Assembly: GCA_963969365.1 (NCBI GenBank)
Contig: OZ017756.1
Coordinates: forward strand, 1,550,001 to 1,614,000
Source: Asterochloris sp. CNOR1
Lineage: Eukaryota; Chlorophyta; Trebouxiophyceae; Trebouxiales; Trebouxiaceae
Length of the DNA: 64,000 nucleotides
Direction of reading: 5' to 3'
The position numbers and the translations under genes are program-made. Positions within the stretch are counted from its first letter, which is position 1; the number at the start of each line of letters is the position of its first letter. Shown here in pieces: positions 23,378 through 34,934 of the stretch. Under the pieces are notes generated by a model. The model did no database searches. It saw only the letters and a program-made list of their open reading frames with translations, and was not told the origin of the DNA.

Positions 23378-26041
23378 CTACCAGGAAGCTGTCGCATCAT
23401 CGCTGGGTTTGCAGCCTTTCTTGTCAAAGCAGTCTCGTAAGCGCTGCTGGAATTGACCAAAGTCTGCAAACAGGGGAGTGACGGGCAGGCTGGGCATCTT
23501 GAACTGATGACAGTTGATGCGTCCAAGTGCCCAACCCTTGTCGTTCCTCTCCCAGGAGAAAAATGTGTCCAGCTCTTCCAGGACACCAGTCTCCTTGGCT
23601 TCAGCCCAGGCTGCCGTGGGGCCCTCAAAATGCTGTGGGGCCTGGGGCGGGGCAGCAGTGAACAGGTGGCAGTGTTTGTCGTCGCACATGTCGTCCATCA
23701 GCACCTGCAGCAGTCCAGTGTGCTGCTTTCAGCCAGGCAAGGCCTCTGTAGGTGTGCCTGCAGCTCAACAGTGCCGCCCAAGGATGCCGCAGCAGCGGTG
23801 GGTGACTTGCTGGGCAACGCTCCCTGGAGATGGCAACAACAGCAGGAAGCCTGCAGGTGTGGTGCACAGCAGCACACGACTCTGCTGCTGAGGCCGCCTA
23901 GTACCAAAGTTGGGCAGTGCACAGGGGGAGCAGCTGATGGAGCAACATGCCCCCCCTGGTGGCAATCAGCAACACCACTCGGGTATTGCAAGTTCCCCAG
24001 CAGATGCAGTGCAAACTCCCACTCACTCACTCACTCACCAGGTGGAGTAGTGCACCATGGGGACATTTGCCACGTCAGTGCACCTGATAGCAACCTGCCA
24101 GCAATAAACATGGGCAGCTGGGTACTGTATGATCACCAAACAGGAGCAGGGTACCAGGGGGAGCCAGTTGACCCCGGTACTCACCAAAGTAGAGCAGTGC
24201 ATCATGGGGAGCAGGTTGACAAAGTCGATGCGCGCCCCCTGGTAGCTGTGGTCCCCATCAATGTGCACCAGGTCGCAGCGGGGCCCTGTGTACACACCAC
24301 TTGCATTGCTGCGCTGGGCCACAAAGGCCGGCACCAGCTCCTGGCTGTTGCCTGCAGGAATGGCAGGGGTGAAGGTTCGCAGGGGCCTGTGAGTACACTG
24401 CAAGACCACCAGCTCCCAGCTGTTGCCTGCAGGGGCAGCACCTTCCCCAGCTGCCTGCGATCATAGGCCAGTGCTACTGACAAGGAGTGTGGCCTGAAAG
24501 ACAGGCTCCTGCAGGTGCACCGCTGACACCCAGATGCAAGCAAAACTCGCCAGTGATGCAGAGTGAAGGTGGCTACTGCACAGGGCAGAGGTTGCTGCAA
24601 CAGCACTGACCTGCGTGCAGCTCCAGGCGCCCCGGGTGGAGCCGCTGCAGCTCGGCCACACAGTTCTTTTTGAAGGGCTGGTCCTGCATGTCGAAGTCAA
24701 CAACCTTGACCGTGGGGTTGGACTCCAGCCACACCGCGGCCGAGTAGCCAGCGTTGAAGCCGACTTCACACACGGTGCGGATACCAGGGCTGCAGGGCAG
24801 ACACAGCAGAAAGCGTGAGACGACGCTATCAGCGGCAGGGCAGCCCGCGTGGGGCTGCAGCGTGGTGGTGCCGAGCTGCAGGGCTGTGAAGGTGCAGGAA
24901 AACCCAGGCTGCATGTGTGACACACCGGCATCAAGCTGCAGCGCAGGCATTGAGTGTCGGGACAGCCCCCTCAAGCTGCAGAATTCCAAGTGGCCGCAAC
25001 ATTCGTGTGGCCATGCAGCGCCAGGTGCTGTGCAGCCAGCAGGGCACCACAGCAGCCTCCGGAGGCCTGGATGGTGATGGTGGGTAAGGAGGCGGCAGCA
25101 GTGCCGCTGCCTAGTTCCTGCAGGTGCCCCCAACCTTACTCTGTCCTGTCAAAGCCCTCCAACCCTAGCCTGACAGGACAGAGAGAGCCTCAAGGCCAGG
25201 CCGTCTGCTAAGCCCACGGAGACAGCCAGTGATCAGGCTGCAAGGGAGTCGAGCGTTAATCACAGGTAGAGCCGCCAGCCCGAGTCCTGACCTGTGCAAA
25301 GGGCATCCTGTGTGGATAAGCCGGCTGGAGACTTGTGTCATGCCCACCTGGTCCCAACCCTGGTGTAGTAATCCACCTGCTCCCCATAGTGGGCAATGCT
25401 GAAGGGCCGCGCATCCCAGCCTCCCTTTGTTGTCTCATTGACTATGCGTGTCAAACGGTTATAGGTTCTGCAGCAGGGAGTGACACCTTGGGCTGCAGTC
25501 TCTGAGCTAAGCTTGATGGCCCCACAAACTTTGCAGAGGATTGGTAAGCAGGCACAGCGCATGGCTCATGACATACTCAGCCATGACTCACTTGAGGAGG
25601 GTGGGGAACAGCACAGGCCTGTCATTGGGGAGTGTGCTCCGGTCCAGCTGCAGGTTCATGCAGTCCAGGGGTGGCCTGTCATCTCCATCTGTCCAGGCAT
25701 CGTGGTACGAGAGAGCATCCTGACTCGAGAGGCTGGGGATTCCTGCACATGGTGACCCAGCAGCACATTCTCCTGTTGAACAGGAGGTAGTGCAGGCGGT
25801 GGGCCAGGGCTGTCATGGGGCAGAGGGCAGGGGAGAGGGGCCGGCAGGTCAAAACTCCAAGATTCCTCAGATGGAGCTCCCACTTCTGCCCACCTGCAGG
25901 TTCTAGGTGTTTGTGCCTCTGTGCGGCAGCAGGCCCCTTAGTGGGTGCGGCCCTGTGAGCTAGGCCAAGTCGATTTCTGGAGGCCTGTACCAAGCCAAGC
26001 AGGGCCAGAACCGCCAGGGTGACCAGCCCTAGCCGCTGCAT
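23378..26041 (-). CDS. secreted/Golgi SAM-dependent methyltransferase (Methyltransf_24-like)
   Basis: Class I methyltransferase with a signal sequence, probably acting on a small molecule or glycan in the secretory pathway. Exons: 26041-25894, 25742-25592, 25467-25348, 24789-24611, 24351-24185, 23704-23378 (363 aa, all phases agree). Leader: MQRLGLVTLAVLALLGLVQA. The SAM-binding motif is VCEVGFNAGYSAAVWLES, followed by VVDFDMQ as the acidic strand-2 motif. The family signature DLVHIDGDHSYQGARIDFVN comes next, then the LMDDMCDDKHC strand. The C-terminal EGPTAAWAEAKETG block is typical of the family. It is followed on the same strand by a GT90 and a GT-B-like gene, which suggests a sugar O-methyltransferase; the substrate is inference. 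Two introns carry copies of their exon edges (24409-24432, 24035-24060). Confidence 0.85.
24021..24440 (-). repeat. exon-edge copies in two methyltransferase introns, plus an ACTC tract
   Basis: On the plus strand, CACCAGCTCCCAGCTGTTGC at 24409-24432 mimics the real exon-intron border at 24330-24360 (CACCAGCTCCTGGCTGTTGC). AGTAGTGCACCATGGGGAC near 24047-24065 mimics AGAGCAGTGCATCATGGGGA near 24191-24210, and both are followed by CTCACCA donor sequence. A short (ACTC)n tract covers 24021-24038. Confidence 0.75.
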
Positions 26042-27626
26042 CCTGTAAGGCCCTTCTACCGATGCCTGCAAGACTCCCGAAGAAGAGGAGAGGCATATGC
26101 CCACAGCTGTGTAAACAACCAGCTGTCAGCAGGATGAAGTTGTTTTGCTGCGCTGTCATCGCTGTTCTGGTGAAAGTAAAACAGCCATGATTTGATGACT
26201 GTGAAACAGCCATGCAGCTGCTCTGAACATGAGACGCGGAGGAGCACCCGCGGCTGAAGGACTTGATGTCTACGCAGGAGCAGCTTGTCACACTGCACCT
26301 GGGCAGAAAGCTATTAGTGCGCGCCTGATGGGTATGGGCCAATGCTGCATGCGGGGAGTCATCAGCAACATGCAAACTCTGCAGCTGCACTGCCCTTCTC
26401 GCTCAACCACACTCATTCCAAGCAACAAGCATCACAGATACCCCAGGAGCTGCAGCCAGGTGCCCTGGGGTTGAAGGCTGCAGTTCATGCCATGGTGCAG
26501 CCTCGCTTCTGCAGCTTGCGTCGAGCATCATGAGGATACAGCAGCAGAGCAACAAGTCTTGGCAAGACAACACAGCTGCAATGGTGTCAGGAGCAGTGGC
26601 ACACTACATGGCCACAAGCCCTTCAGGCAGCCAGGGGGAGGGCAGGGCTCCTACCATGGCAAGACGTGCCAGCAGGGCAAGGCAGCTAGCGCCCTGCATG
26701 GCACCATCTTGACAAGGTCAGGGGCTGCACTTCCTGGGCATGGGCTCCCCACAAGGCACTGTTAGAGCTCTATAAGCAGATAATTGGCATGCCACAGTCC
26801 TCCTTGCTGTGCTGAGGCAATCCTGACCTGCACTGCAGGCTGATGCACGTCACATTGTGCTTGGAAACGACGATTCTACCCAACTGTACAACCACAGCAA
26901 CAGGAGGCCTACCCTTGATGTCTTGGTTTGCACATAGCACATTGTTTGAAGATCAGTATGGCAATTGAAGCTTGGCAAAGTATGTAGTTATACAGTTCAG
27001 GTAAAAAGGAACATGCTGATGAACGGTGTCGCACCAGCTGTAACTCAGCACATGTGCTCAACACTAGGACAAACTCCAAACCGAGACAACATGTGGCAAT
27101 GAATGCCCTGCACTGGCGGTTGGGAAGAGGGTAAGTTGGGAGGCTCAATTCATTCATTCTGCGGGGGAAAGCGTCAAAGTTGGGGCGGCTTGCTTAGGGG
27201 AGACTGCTGGGCTGAAAAGTGCTCAGGCAAGAACTGCGACCACACAACGGCAGTGCTGGCTGAGTGGCAGGCTGAGGTGCATGATGGCGACTCTGCCAGC
27301 CCCCAGGTTTATGGGGGCACCTGTATTTTGCACCGCTGACCCCGCCCCAATAGGTGGCAGGAGGACATGTCTGGGCTGACAAGAATTTCAAATGACTGAC
27401 AGTGCACTTCAGATGCAGCTGATTGGCGGCTGATGCACCACCAACGTCCCTCCCCAGGGAGGTGACGGCCGCGACAGATAGAGAGGGGTGGCCACTGCTC
27501 AGCCCCTCACGGAGCAAGAGCGCCAGGCCCCTCGATGCTTACGTAGGCGGCGGACCCTGCAGTGCTTGAGGGTTTGCAGGCTCGCCACAGTGCTCTGCAG
27601 TTGGGCTGTCTCCTCCAGCTTTCCGC
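26042..27626. other. intergenic region between two minus-strand genes
   Basis: Upstream of the methyltransferase start and downstream of the GT90 copy 2 stop. It should contain the methyltransferase promoter and the GT90 3' UTR. I see no conserved coding segment; small open frames here look like chance. Confidence 0.4.
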
Positions 27627-30600
27627 TCAGCTGAAGGCTCGGCGTCGCCCCTCCCACCAATGGTCCCGGGGGTCCCCCTCTGGCCAGTGCTTCCCGCATA
27701 TGTCGCAGGTCTTCTCATTCAGTGAGATGGGTGCCGGGGCTGTTATGGAGATCCCGATGGGAGCTGCGTCAGGGTGCTTGGTGACGTTGAACGTCATCTT
27801 CTGGCTGTACTCGCTGATCAGTGTGTGCCAGTACAGCCTCACGCTGTCAGGAGTCAGCACCTCCTCCATCAGCTGCTTGCCTGCCGCGCCAATGCGCTGG
27901 GCGCGGGCATCATCAGCCTTCAGCTCGTGCACCTGCAGGAGGCGTGGATTGGAGGTTTCAGAGGGTTGGACCTTGCAGGCCAAGAGCAGTGAAGAAAGAG
28001 GTCAGCTCGGTTGACCAGACACAAGGGTTGGCACAGGAGCACAAGCAGACCGAGCTGCTTGGCTAGCCCCAGTATGGTGCATGCAATCAGTCCAACTTGC
28101 TCACGCAAGCAGCGGTGGTCTGGCCGCCTTTGGAGCACGATGCGTGCACACCTAGTGCCATGCAGAGCTCGTACTCAATGACAACTAATGACAGTGAACT
28201 GGCTCCTGGCTCTGGCTAGTTGCTCCAGCCAGCACGGCTGACGTTTGCCTCGGGCCTAGCCCCAGGCATGAGCCAGAGGGTCCAGTGCAGCATGGCGTGT
28301 GTGCTCACCACATCAGTGAGCCTGCCATACACATCTTCCGCGCTCCTGATTTCATCCATCATGACGACATTCTCGCCTGACTTCAGCATGTGGTACCTGC
28401 AGCACAGGGAGGGCTCAGCAGGCCTGCCAGAAGCCCAGAGCAGAGTGCTATGACAGCTGCGGCCAAGCTGCAAGGGACCCCCCAGTGAAGACAGCAAGTA
28501 AGGTGTCCCAGCTTGCTGGCAGGGCCCAGTGCAGGCCAAGGCAGTGAGCAGCGTGCAAGGAGGCAGCAGCCAGGCAATCCTGCTGCAGCCCTCACCAAAA
28601 CTCATGGAAGCCGTTGTCTGGGTACACAACTGTAGAGCCGCAGGCCATGATGGACTTCAACCGTCCACTGCAGGCAGCACAGTACGCACCTCAGGGTGTT
28701 GGGGCCTGAAGATGCTTGATGGGCATGTTGTGCATGCCACATGTACATGCAGCCAAGGAGCCTTTTGCTGGTGTTGCAGGAGGCACTGGCTGTGCACGGA
28801 AGATGCAGCTTGACACACTGCCGCTGATGGCAGCAGGGAGCCCTGTGAGCAGCACTGTGCTCACCTATAGGTGTTGCCGGGCCAATTAAGCAGATACTTC
28901 CAGTGGCAGTGCTCCGGCAGGCTCAAGTAACCACCCCTGCAGCAGCAGAGCAGTTCAGCTGCGGACTCATCAGACATCCTGGGAGGGGGGCGCGGGCACT
29001 GTTGTGTGGCCAAGAGCAGCCTGAAGCGCACTGCTCTGTTGTGTGGCTCCCATGCTACTCCCCACAGAGAGGCTTTGGTGGTTGTCCCTGACAGTTGCTT
29101 TTCCCTACTCTGCTAGACTTGAGCCTGCAGACACACTCACTTGCCAGTCCCTACATCGTCTGGGCGGTTCCAGAAGGTAATATCATAATCTTCTGCCAGG
29201 CGCCCCCAGTCCACGTCCTGGGCCACCCTCCTGTTCCCTGCACATCGTTGTCAAACAGATATCAGGGCTGACCTGGAGGCAGACAGCTCAATGCCTCTGT
29301 AAGGGGCCACTGGGCCAGCTGCAAGAGTCCTCTGCACCAGCCTCTGGCCCCCTGCTATGGCTGGAGCCCTGGTGCCAGGCCTGATGTTTCAGCAGCAGCA
29401 TGCCAGGCACGTCACAAGCTGCAATGCAATGCCATGCCCCCATCAACCTGCTGTTACCCTGCATCTGCCTTTGCCCCCCATCCTTGGCGATATTGGCAAA
29501 GATGAGCAGCGAAACAGTCAGGATCATTGAGACCCATGCAAGGCACATCAGGAGCAACATTCTCATTATCACAGCAGCATGTGATCCCAGGCTCCCTACC
29601 CAGCTGTCGCCGGTTTGGCCGCGAAGAGCAACAGCACCAATTGCCAGGAGCACTGCAACAGGTGGCTGTCCCCCCAGAAGCTGAGGCCCTGTGTAGGGAT
29701 GGCAGCCTGGTACCCCTGCACCCGCAATCACCTGTCGCAAGGTTGCCCCGAAAGAGCATCTCCGGGACGCGTGTGTCCCAGGGATGGCGCACTGCAGCCT
29801 GATGGAAGATGTACTCCTGCAGTTCCCAGCTGGGGGTCTGTGCTTCCTGCCAGTCCTGCAGGCAGGCGGCAGAGGGCTGTCTGCACCAGCAGGCTGTGCA
29901 TGAGCACGCCATGTGTGGCCACTGCCAGAGCGCCTGGGGTCTTTCGGGCTCTGGCAGGCTCCCGAGGCGGTCTGGACGTGGGTGTCTGAAGCTGAATGGG
30001 AGCCGAGAAAGACTGTGTGCTACCCCAGCACAACAACCCTGGTGTGAGGGGGAGTTCCAGAACAGGGTCTGGGGCTGCCAAGCCGGAAGCTCAAGGACAA
30101 GTTCGCTGGAAGACAGACTTTGGAAGGCCCAAGGTGTGCACGCAGCTGTGGACGCATGTTTCTGGGCAGGAACAGGGGCAGTGGTGCCTGCACGAGGCCA
30201 AGGTGCCCACCTGGAAGGTGAAGTCTGGGCATGGAATAACGTGTGGCTGAGCAGCGTGGGTGGACTGCATGCAGGCCCCAGGAACACGTCAGTCACATTT
30301 AAGCGTGAGAAAGCAATGGCAGACAGCAGCAGATCATGTTGGTTGTCTACTGGCGCTGCACAGCAGCAGGTGCTGAGGCAAGCAGGCACTCTGTTACTTT
30401 CAGCAGTAAGTGCAGCTGCAGAACCAGGCAACATGCCCTCAGACAGGCAGGCGCTGACCTGACTGATGATGGGCCCTTGATCTGGACAGGCGGCGCTCAT
30501 ATCTGGTGTCAGGCCCCAAGCCCAGTCATGGGTGTTAATGTATCTGTAGGACATAAGCGATAAGAGTGAGGGTCAGCAACCAGGCCCTTCACGTAGGCGC

Positions 30601-31782
30601 ATCCCCAGTGTTGCCCCTTCAGGCGGGGACATTAATTTTGCAACAGCAACCATCAGCCAGGTCGAGCAGTGCCAGCAGGCTTGCAGCACTGGGTGCGCTG
30701 TGCAGTTTGAGCACGGAAAGGTGGCGTACAGGGTGATCTTGGCAGGTGACAAAGGGCCCAGGCAAGGGCAACAGCAGGGACTCACAGATCGACATCTGGC
30801 AAGTCCACCCGCTCAGCCAGCTCAATGAGCTGTGCCTTCAGGTTGCGATGATGTGTGCCAGTCCACTGAGGGTTAATGACTTCTCCAACCTGCACGGCAC
30901 ACATGGCACTCAGCAGCAGGCATCAGGGCGCCTCCATGTCTTCGTGGCAGTGGCGTTTGGAGGGGCACAGGCAGCATCCAGCAGGGTGAGTGGCCCCAGC
31001 AGCGCACAGCAGGGCAGTAGCTCGGCACAGTGGCAGCCAGCTGCAGGTGCAGCTGCTTTGTGCAGTTTCACTCACCACGTACAACTGATTGCTGATGATC
31101 TGCAGACGGAAGCCCTGATAGTTGCCAGTACAGTACACCTGCACAAGCCATGGAGGGGGTGGTTGAGCCGTCCCAGAGTGGAGGCCATGTCTGATGCATG
31201 GAACAGGAGCCAGCAGGGGCTTGCATGGACGCTTACCTGCTCAACCATGGCCTGGCTGATGCCGTTTTTGAAATGCGCCAGATCCTGGCGTGCGCGACTC
31301 AGCAGCTGTGCCACCTGAGGGGAGTGGGGCCCCTTCACGTTCAGCGCAAGCGACGCGGGCCGCTCCATGGAGACCAGGGCTGCGGCCTGCTGCTTTGGCT
31401 CCCTGCCAGCTGGATCTGCGGTGAAGTTGACTGTCGCCTTCTGCGAGTTCCTGTGGCGCTCCGCCACACGACTCTGCTCCTGCTTTTTGTCTGAAATGCT
31501 GTGGGCGTGCGGTGTCAAGTTGGCTGAGGGAACATTTGGAGAGGTGTCCAGATGCTCTGTAGCTACTTGAATGTGCAGCTGCCGGTCTGTGTGGAGAGCA
31601 GGACTGTCCGCACCCATCAAAGGCCTGGGCTGTGGCGGAGTAGCCCCATCAGGCACAGGGCTGCCATCAGCCAAGACTTGCTGACTCGGGAGGGAACCGG
31701 CATGCTTCACAATCCGCTGCCAACGGTTTGCAGCCGCTTGACTGGTGCACAGCAATGCCAGCAACAGACATCTGGTTGCCAT
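27627..31782 (-). CDS. CAP10/GT90-family glycosyltransferase, copy 2
   Basis: Paralogue of the gene at 2196-5815, on the opposite strand. Exons: 31782-31237, 31138-31076, 30889-30786, 30543-30459, 30264-30211, 29855-29732, 29237-29141, 28936-28865, 28667-28596, 28396-28309, 27932-27627 (536 aa). It starts with a signal peptide (MATRCLLLALLCTSQAAA) and a stem-like region of about 100 residues. Shared landmarks: GISQAMVEQ-VYC, LPDVDLYINTHDW, CPDQGPIISQ, CPDFTFQDWQ, LFRGNLATG, EHCHWKYLLNWPG, the RLKSIMACGS block and PDNGFHEFW. The C-terminus has CDICGKHWPEGDP and stops shortly after, without the Ala/Gln tail. It has four introns that copy 1 lacks (VEQ/VYC, TFQ/DWQ, NTYS, EFW) and lacks the GC-AG intron of copy 1. 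Probably ER/Golgi luminal; the acceptor is unknown. Confidence 0.9.
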
Positions 31783-31999
31783 CGAGGGCGCTGATGGTAA
31801 TTTGCCCCCTCTACTGCCCGATAATCATGACCTCATCATGATTCAGAGAGCAGGGAATAGCAAACTGCAACGGTAACAAAAGTGCAGACTTGGACAGAGA
31901 ACTTGGATTTCATTTTAACTTCTTTTGCAGTTGGTCGTTTGTGGTAGCAAATCCAGGCCGCGCAACTTTGTCCAGTCATGTGCAATCGTCGTGCTCCAT

Positions 32000-34620
32000 T
32001 CAAACGACTTGGGCAGGCTGCCACTCTTCAAGGCCCTGGAGTAATCTGGAGATGCAATCCACATTGGTGTCCACCAGCAGGCGCCGCAGCCTGGTGACGT
32101 GCCAGACCAGCAGCTCTTGCTCATCATTCGGCATCCTCCCAGCAGCAGCCAGGCAGCTTGCAGGGGTGTCGCAGTCATTCTGAATGGGCAGCACCACTGT
32201 GGAGTTGGGGAGGTAGGTGTGCACCCTCATCAGCTGGTCGTCTGCAATCAAAGGCGTCCCTGCAGCAGCACACAGCAGCATCTTCAGACCTGCATGAGGC
32301 TGTTGCGCATCATTGCGCTTGCTGGCCCAGCTGCTCAGCCTGTGCAGCGCTGTTTGTCACTGACACAGATAGCCTTGGCAGCCTTCTGGGAGGCGTTCTT
32401 GCTCTGGCATTGGCAGCAGTGAGTCGGATTGGCTGCTAAACTTTGCCAGTTTGCACAAGCACACCTGCTGAGATGGCAGCGGTGACCATAGGCGCCGCAG
32501 CTCCTCCAACCAAATCTTGAGCGCCAATAAGAGGTAGCAAGGCTAAGGAGTGCTGCAGCAGCTCATAGTAAGCCTGCAGGGCAGTTGGTTACTAACTTTG
32601 TGTGGAGGCAAGGTTGGCATTGGCAGCCACGTGGTGTGCTTGGTATGGCACAAAGCTGCAGGCTTTTGTCCATCGTGCAAGTGGCCATCACCTTAAAGTC
32701 AACGTCGGTCACAGGAAGCAACCCACTTTGCGGACCAGAAGCAGATGAGGGCAGCTGGCGAGGGCCCATCACCTGCAGAGCAGAAAGCACTCATTGCATG
32801 TCACGCGACATACCGCATGCCAGCTAGAGGCCCTAGCTGCTGCCTGTCTCACTGCTGAGCAGGCCACCTGGACTGTGCTGGCGCTCATACAAGAGTGCTG
32901 GGCGTGCCAGCTTCTCACAGGGGCTGTCCTGCTGCCTGAGCAGGCTGCTGACCCAAGCAACACCCGAAAGGAGGTGCAGCCGGGCGGTGGAGCCAGGCAG
33001 CACCTGCAGAGCGCATCAGGACCGGGTGCAGAGCCAAACAGCAGTGCTCAAGGGCTGTGCTGCTGCCCAGTGCAGGCTTCTAATGCAAGCAGCCCACACT
33101 TTGAGGCCCAACTCTGCCACTGCACTTGGGTCAAGCTCGCTCAGGATTGCATCCAGGGAATCCTGCTTTGGCCTGGTCTGCATGGAGCTGCCTTGCACGA
33201 CAAACCCACTCCGCTGCCTGCAGCACATAACAGCTCTTGGATGTGGCAGGAGGGTGCTCAACATCTACACCAGGGCCACTGGCGCCAGCAAGCTCACCGC
33301 TTGAAGGTGGCAACATCACAGGAAGCTGTTTGCATGCAGCCAGGCTCTGCCTCAATTTCAAAGACAGGCACGAAAAGATTTATAGGCAGGGGAATCCTGG
33401 CGGCCTGCACCGCAGCATGCTCTGTTTCAGATAAGGCAGGGTGACAGCAGCAGAAGGCTGCAGGCCTGCTCCCACCAGATGCAGCCAGGCAACCCATCTC
33501 ATGGATGCAACTAGACAGCAGCCGCACCTGCAGCAGATCGTTTGCGGCAGCCGTCATGCCAGGCATCAGAGCCAGCACTGTTGGCTGCATGACTTGCAGC
33601 AGTCTGAGGGCCTCTGCAGGCGACATGATCTCCTCAGAAAGAAGCTGGCTGGCTCTTCAAACGAGGGCTGCGCTGCGCTGCTTGTATCAGGCAGTACTGT
33701 TGGCAGTCGGCTGGTGTGGCGGCACCCCAACAGCTGCAACAAAGATTTGCTGGCTGGTGCTGGCCATGGCAGAAGGCTAATGATGGGCTGTGCTGCTGTG
33801 GCGCAACGTGCCACACCCACATCACCCACTCCCTGCTGTCTGCACACGGCTGAGTCCTGACAGGCCGCTGCCAAGCTGCTGGTGCTGCAGGCTGCTCAGG
33901 TGTGCAGGCGTGGGGGAGCAGGCGGCATGTTTGAATCCAGCCAGAGGCTGCACCAGGTGCTATGTGCAACACCCGCCATGGAAGGCCTGCCTGAGAAGCT
34001 GCAACTTAAGAGACAGAACAGTCAGGTGACGGGAGCCGCACCTTGCCCCGCTAAGCCCTCCACCATGTGGATGACAACTGCAAAGCGTTGCCGAGCTGCA
34101 CAGGACTTGGCCAGCACTGCCTGCACGAGCTGCTCGTGGTGCTCAGGAAAGGCGCAGAAGACAATCGTGTCGAAGGCGCAGGACTGCTGCTGAAAGGTTA
34201 CCACATCCTGGAAGGGGTGGCTGTACCAGGGCTGGATGACCTGCTCCATGCCCTTGCTACAGGCACAGCATGGGCGGCCAGCAATCAGTACACCTCTTGG
34301 CTGCACTTGTCTGCTGCCAAGCTGCATGTCACCTGCTGCCAGGCACCACAAATGCTGTGGCATTGCAGTTCAGCTGTTCTGCCGCAAAAAGGATGGAGGC
34401 TACCACTGCATGGTGCGTTTGAAATCTTCAACATCAAACACTGGCCACAATGGATCTTAGCCTGCACCAACAATGCAGAGGTACCTTCAGTGTGGAACGG
34501 CACAGCATTGACGATGGCAATTTTGTGGGAATCAGCAAAGGATGGCTGTGGGGCCCAGTTTGCGCCTGTGGCATGTCGGATCCAACAAAGAAAGAACAAA
34601 CACAGAGAGAAGATCATCAT
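32000..34620 (-). CDS. secretory glycosyltransferase-like protein (GT-B/GT4-like)
   Basis: Exons: 34620-34485, 34405-34333, 34256-34042, 33998-33954, 33613-33528, 33404-33298, 33217-33100, 32772-32692, 32573-32465, 32259-32000 (409 aa, phases agree). Signal peptide MMIFSLCLFFLCW. The N-terminal Rossmann-like start is KIAIVNAVPFHTEVVASILF, followed by CAFDTIVFCAFPEHHEQLV and VVIHMVEGL. The second half has NLFVPVFEIEAE, the strand GFVVQGSS, then YYELLQHSLALLPLIGA and SAGTPLIADDQLMRVHTYL. The last two resemble the nucleotide-sugar end of GT-B enzymes, where a disordered-loop residue set precedes G(T/V)P(L/I)I. The GT4-like assignment rests on these motifs and on the neighbouring glycan genes; a non-enzymatic relative is possible. 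It is divergent to HSP90C, with about 310 bp between start codons. Confidence 0.65.
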
Positions 34621-34934
34621 CTCGAGAGGCAGCTCTCTTATGCCGGGAGGGGCAGCATTGGGAACAAAAAAGTAAGCAAGAAAGCAAGGAGCTGCCCTAA
34701 GTCCAGAAGGTTCATGCTGTCCCGGCTCATCAGAGCAGCCACAACTAGTGCTTCAAGGGTGTCGATGACCACAATGCATCTGAACTCCCACAAGGTGGGG
34801 CTGTGCAACAAGGTGATCTGAGACCTAGTAGTCGCGCCCAGCTCAGTGGCGGCAGACGAGCCACCTGCCTAAGGAGCTCTTGCAGGGCCCATCTGCATGC
34901 TCATCACCCCCGACTTTGACCATCAAATTTTGAT
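34621..34934. promoter_or_regulatory. short divergent promoter region (GT-B-like gene / HSP90C)
   Basis: About 310 bp separate the start codons of the minus-strand glycosyltransferase-like gene and the plus-strand HSP90C, so 5' UTRs and promoters of both must fit here or overlap. I could not identify a clean heat-shock element array by eye. Confidence 0.4.

Noticed and set aside
29454-30554. 366-codon minus-strand open frame taken as one exon
   Set aside because: It is a chance read-through of three real GT90-2 exons and their introns. Homology to copy 1 shows separate exons at 30543-30459, 30264-30211 and 29855-29732.
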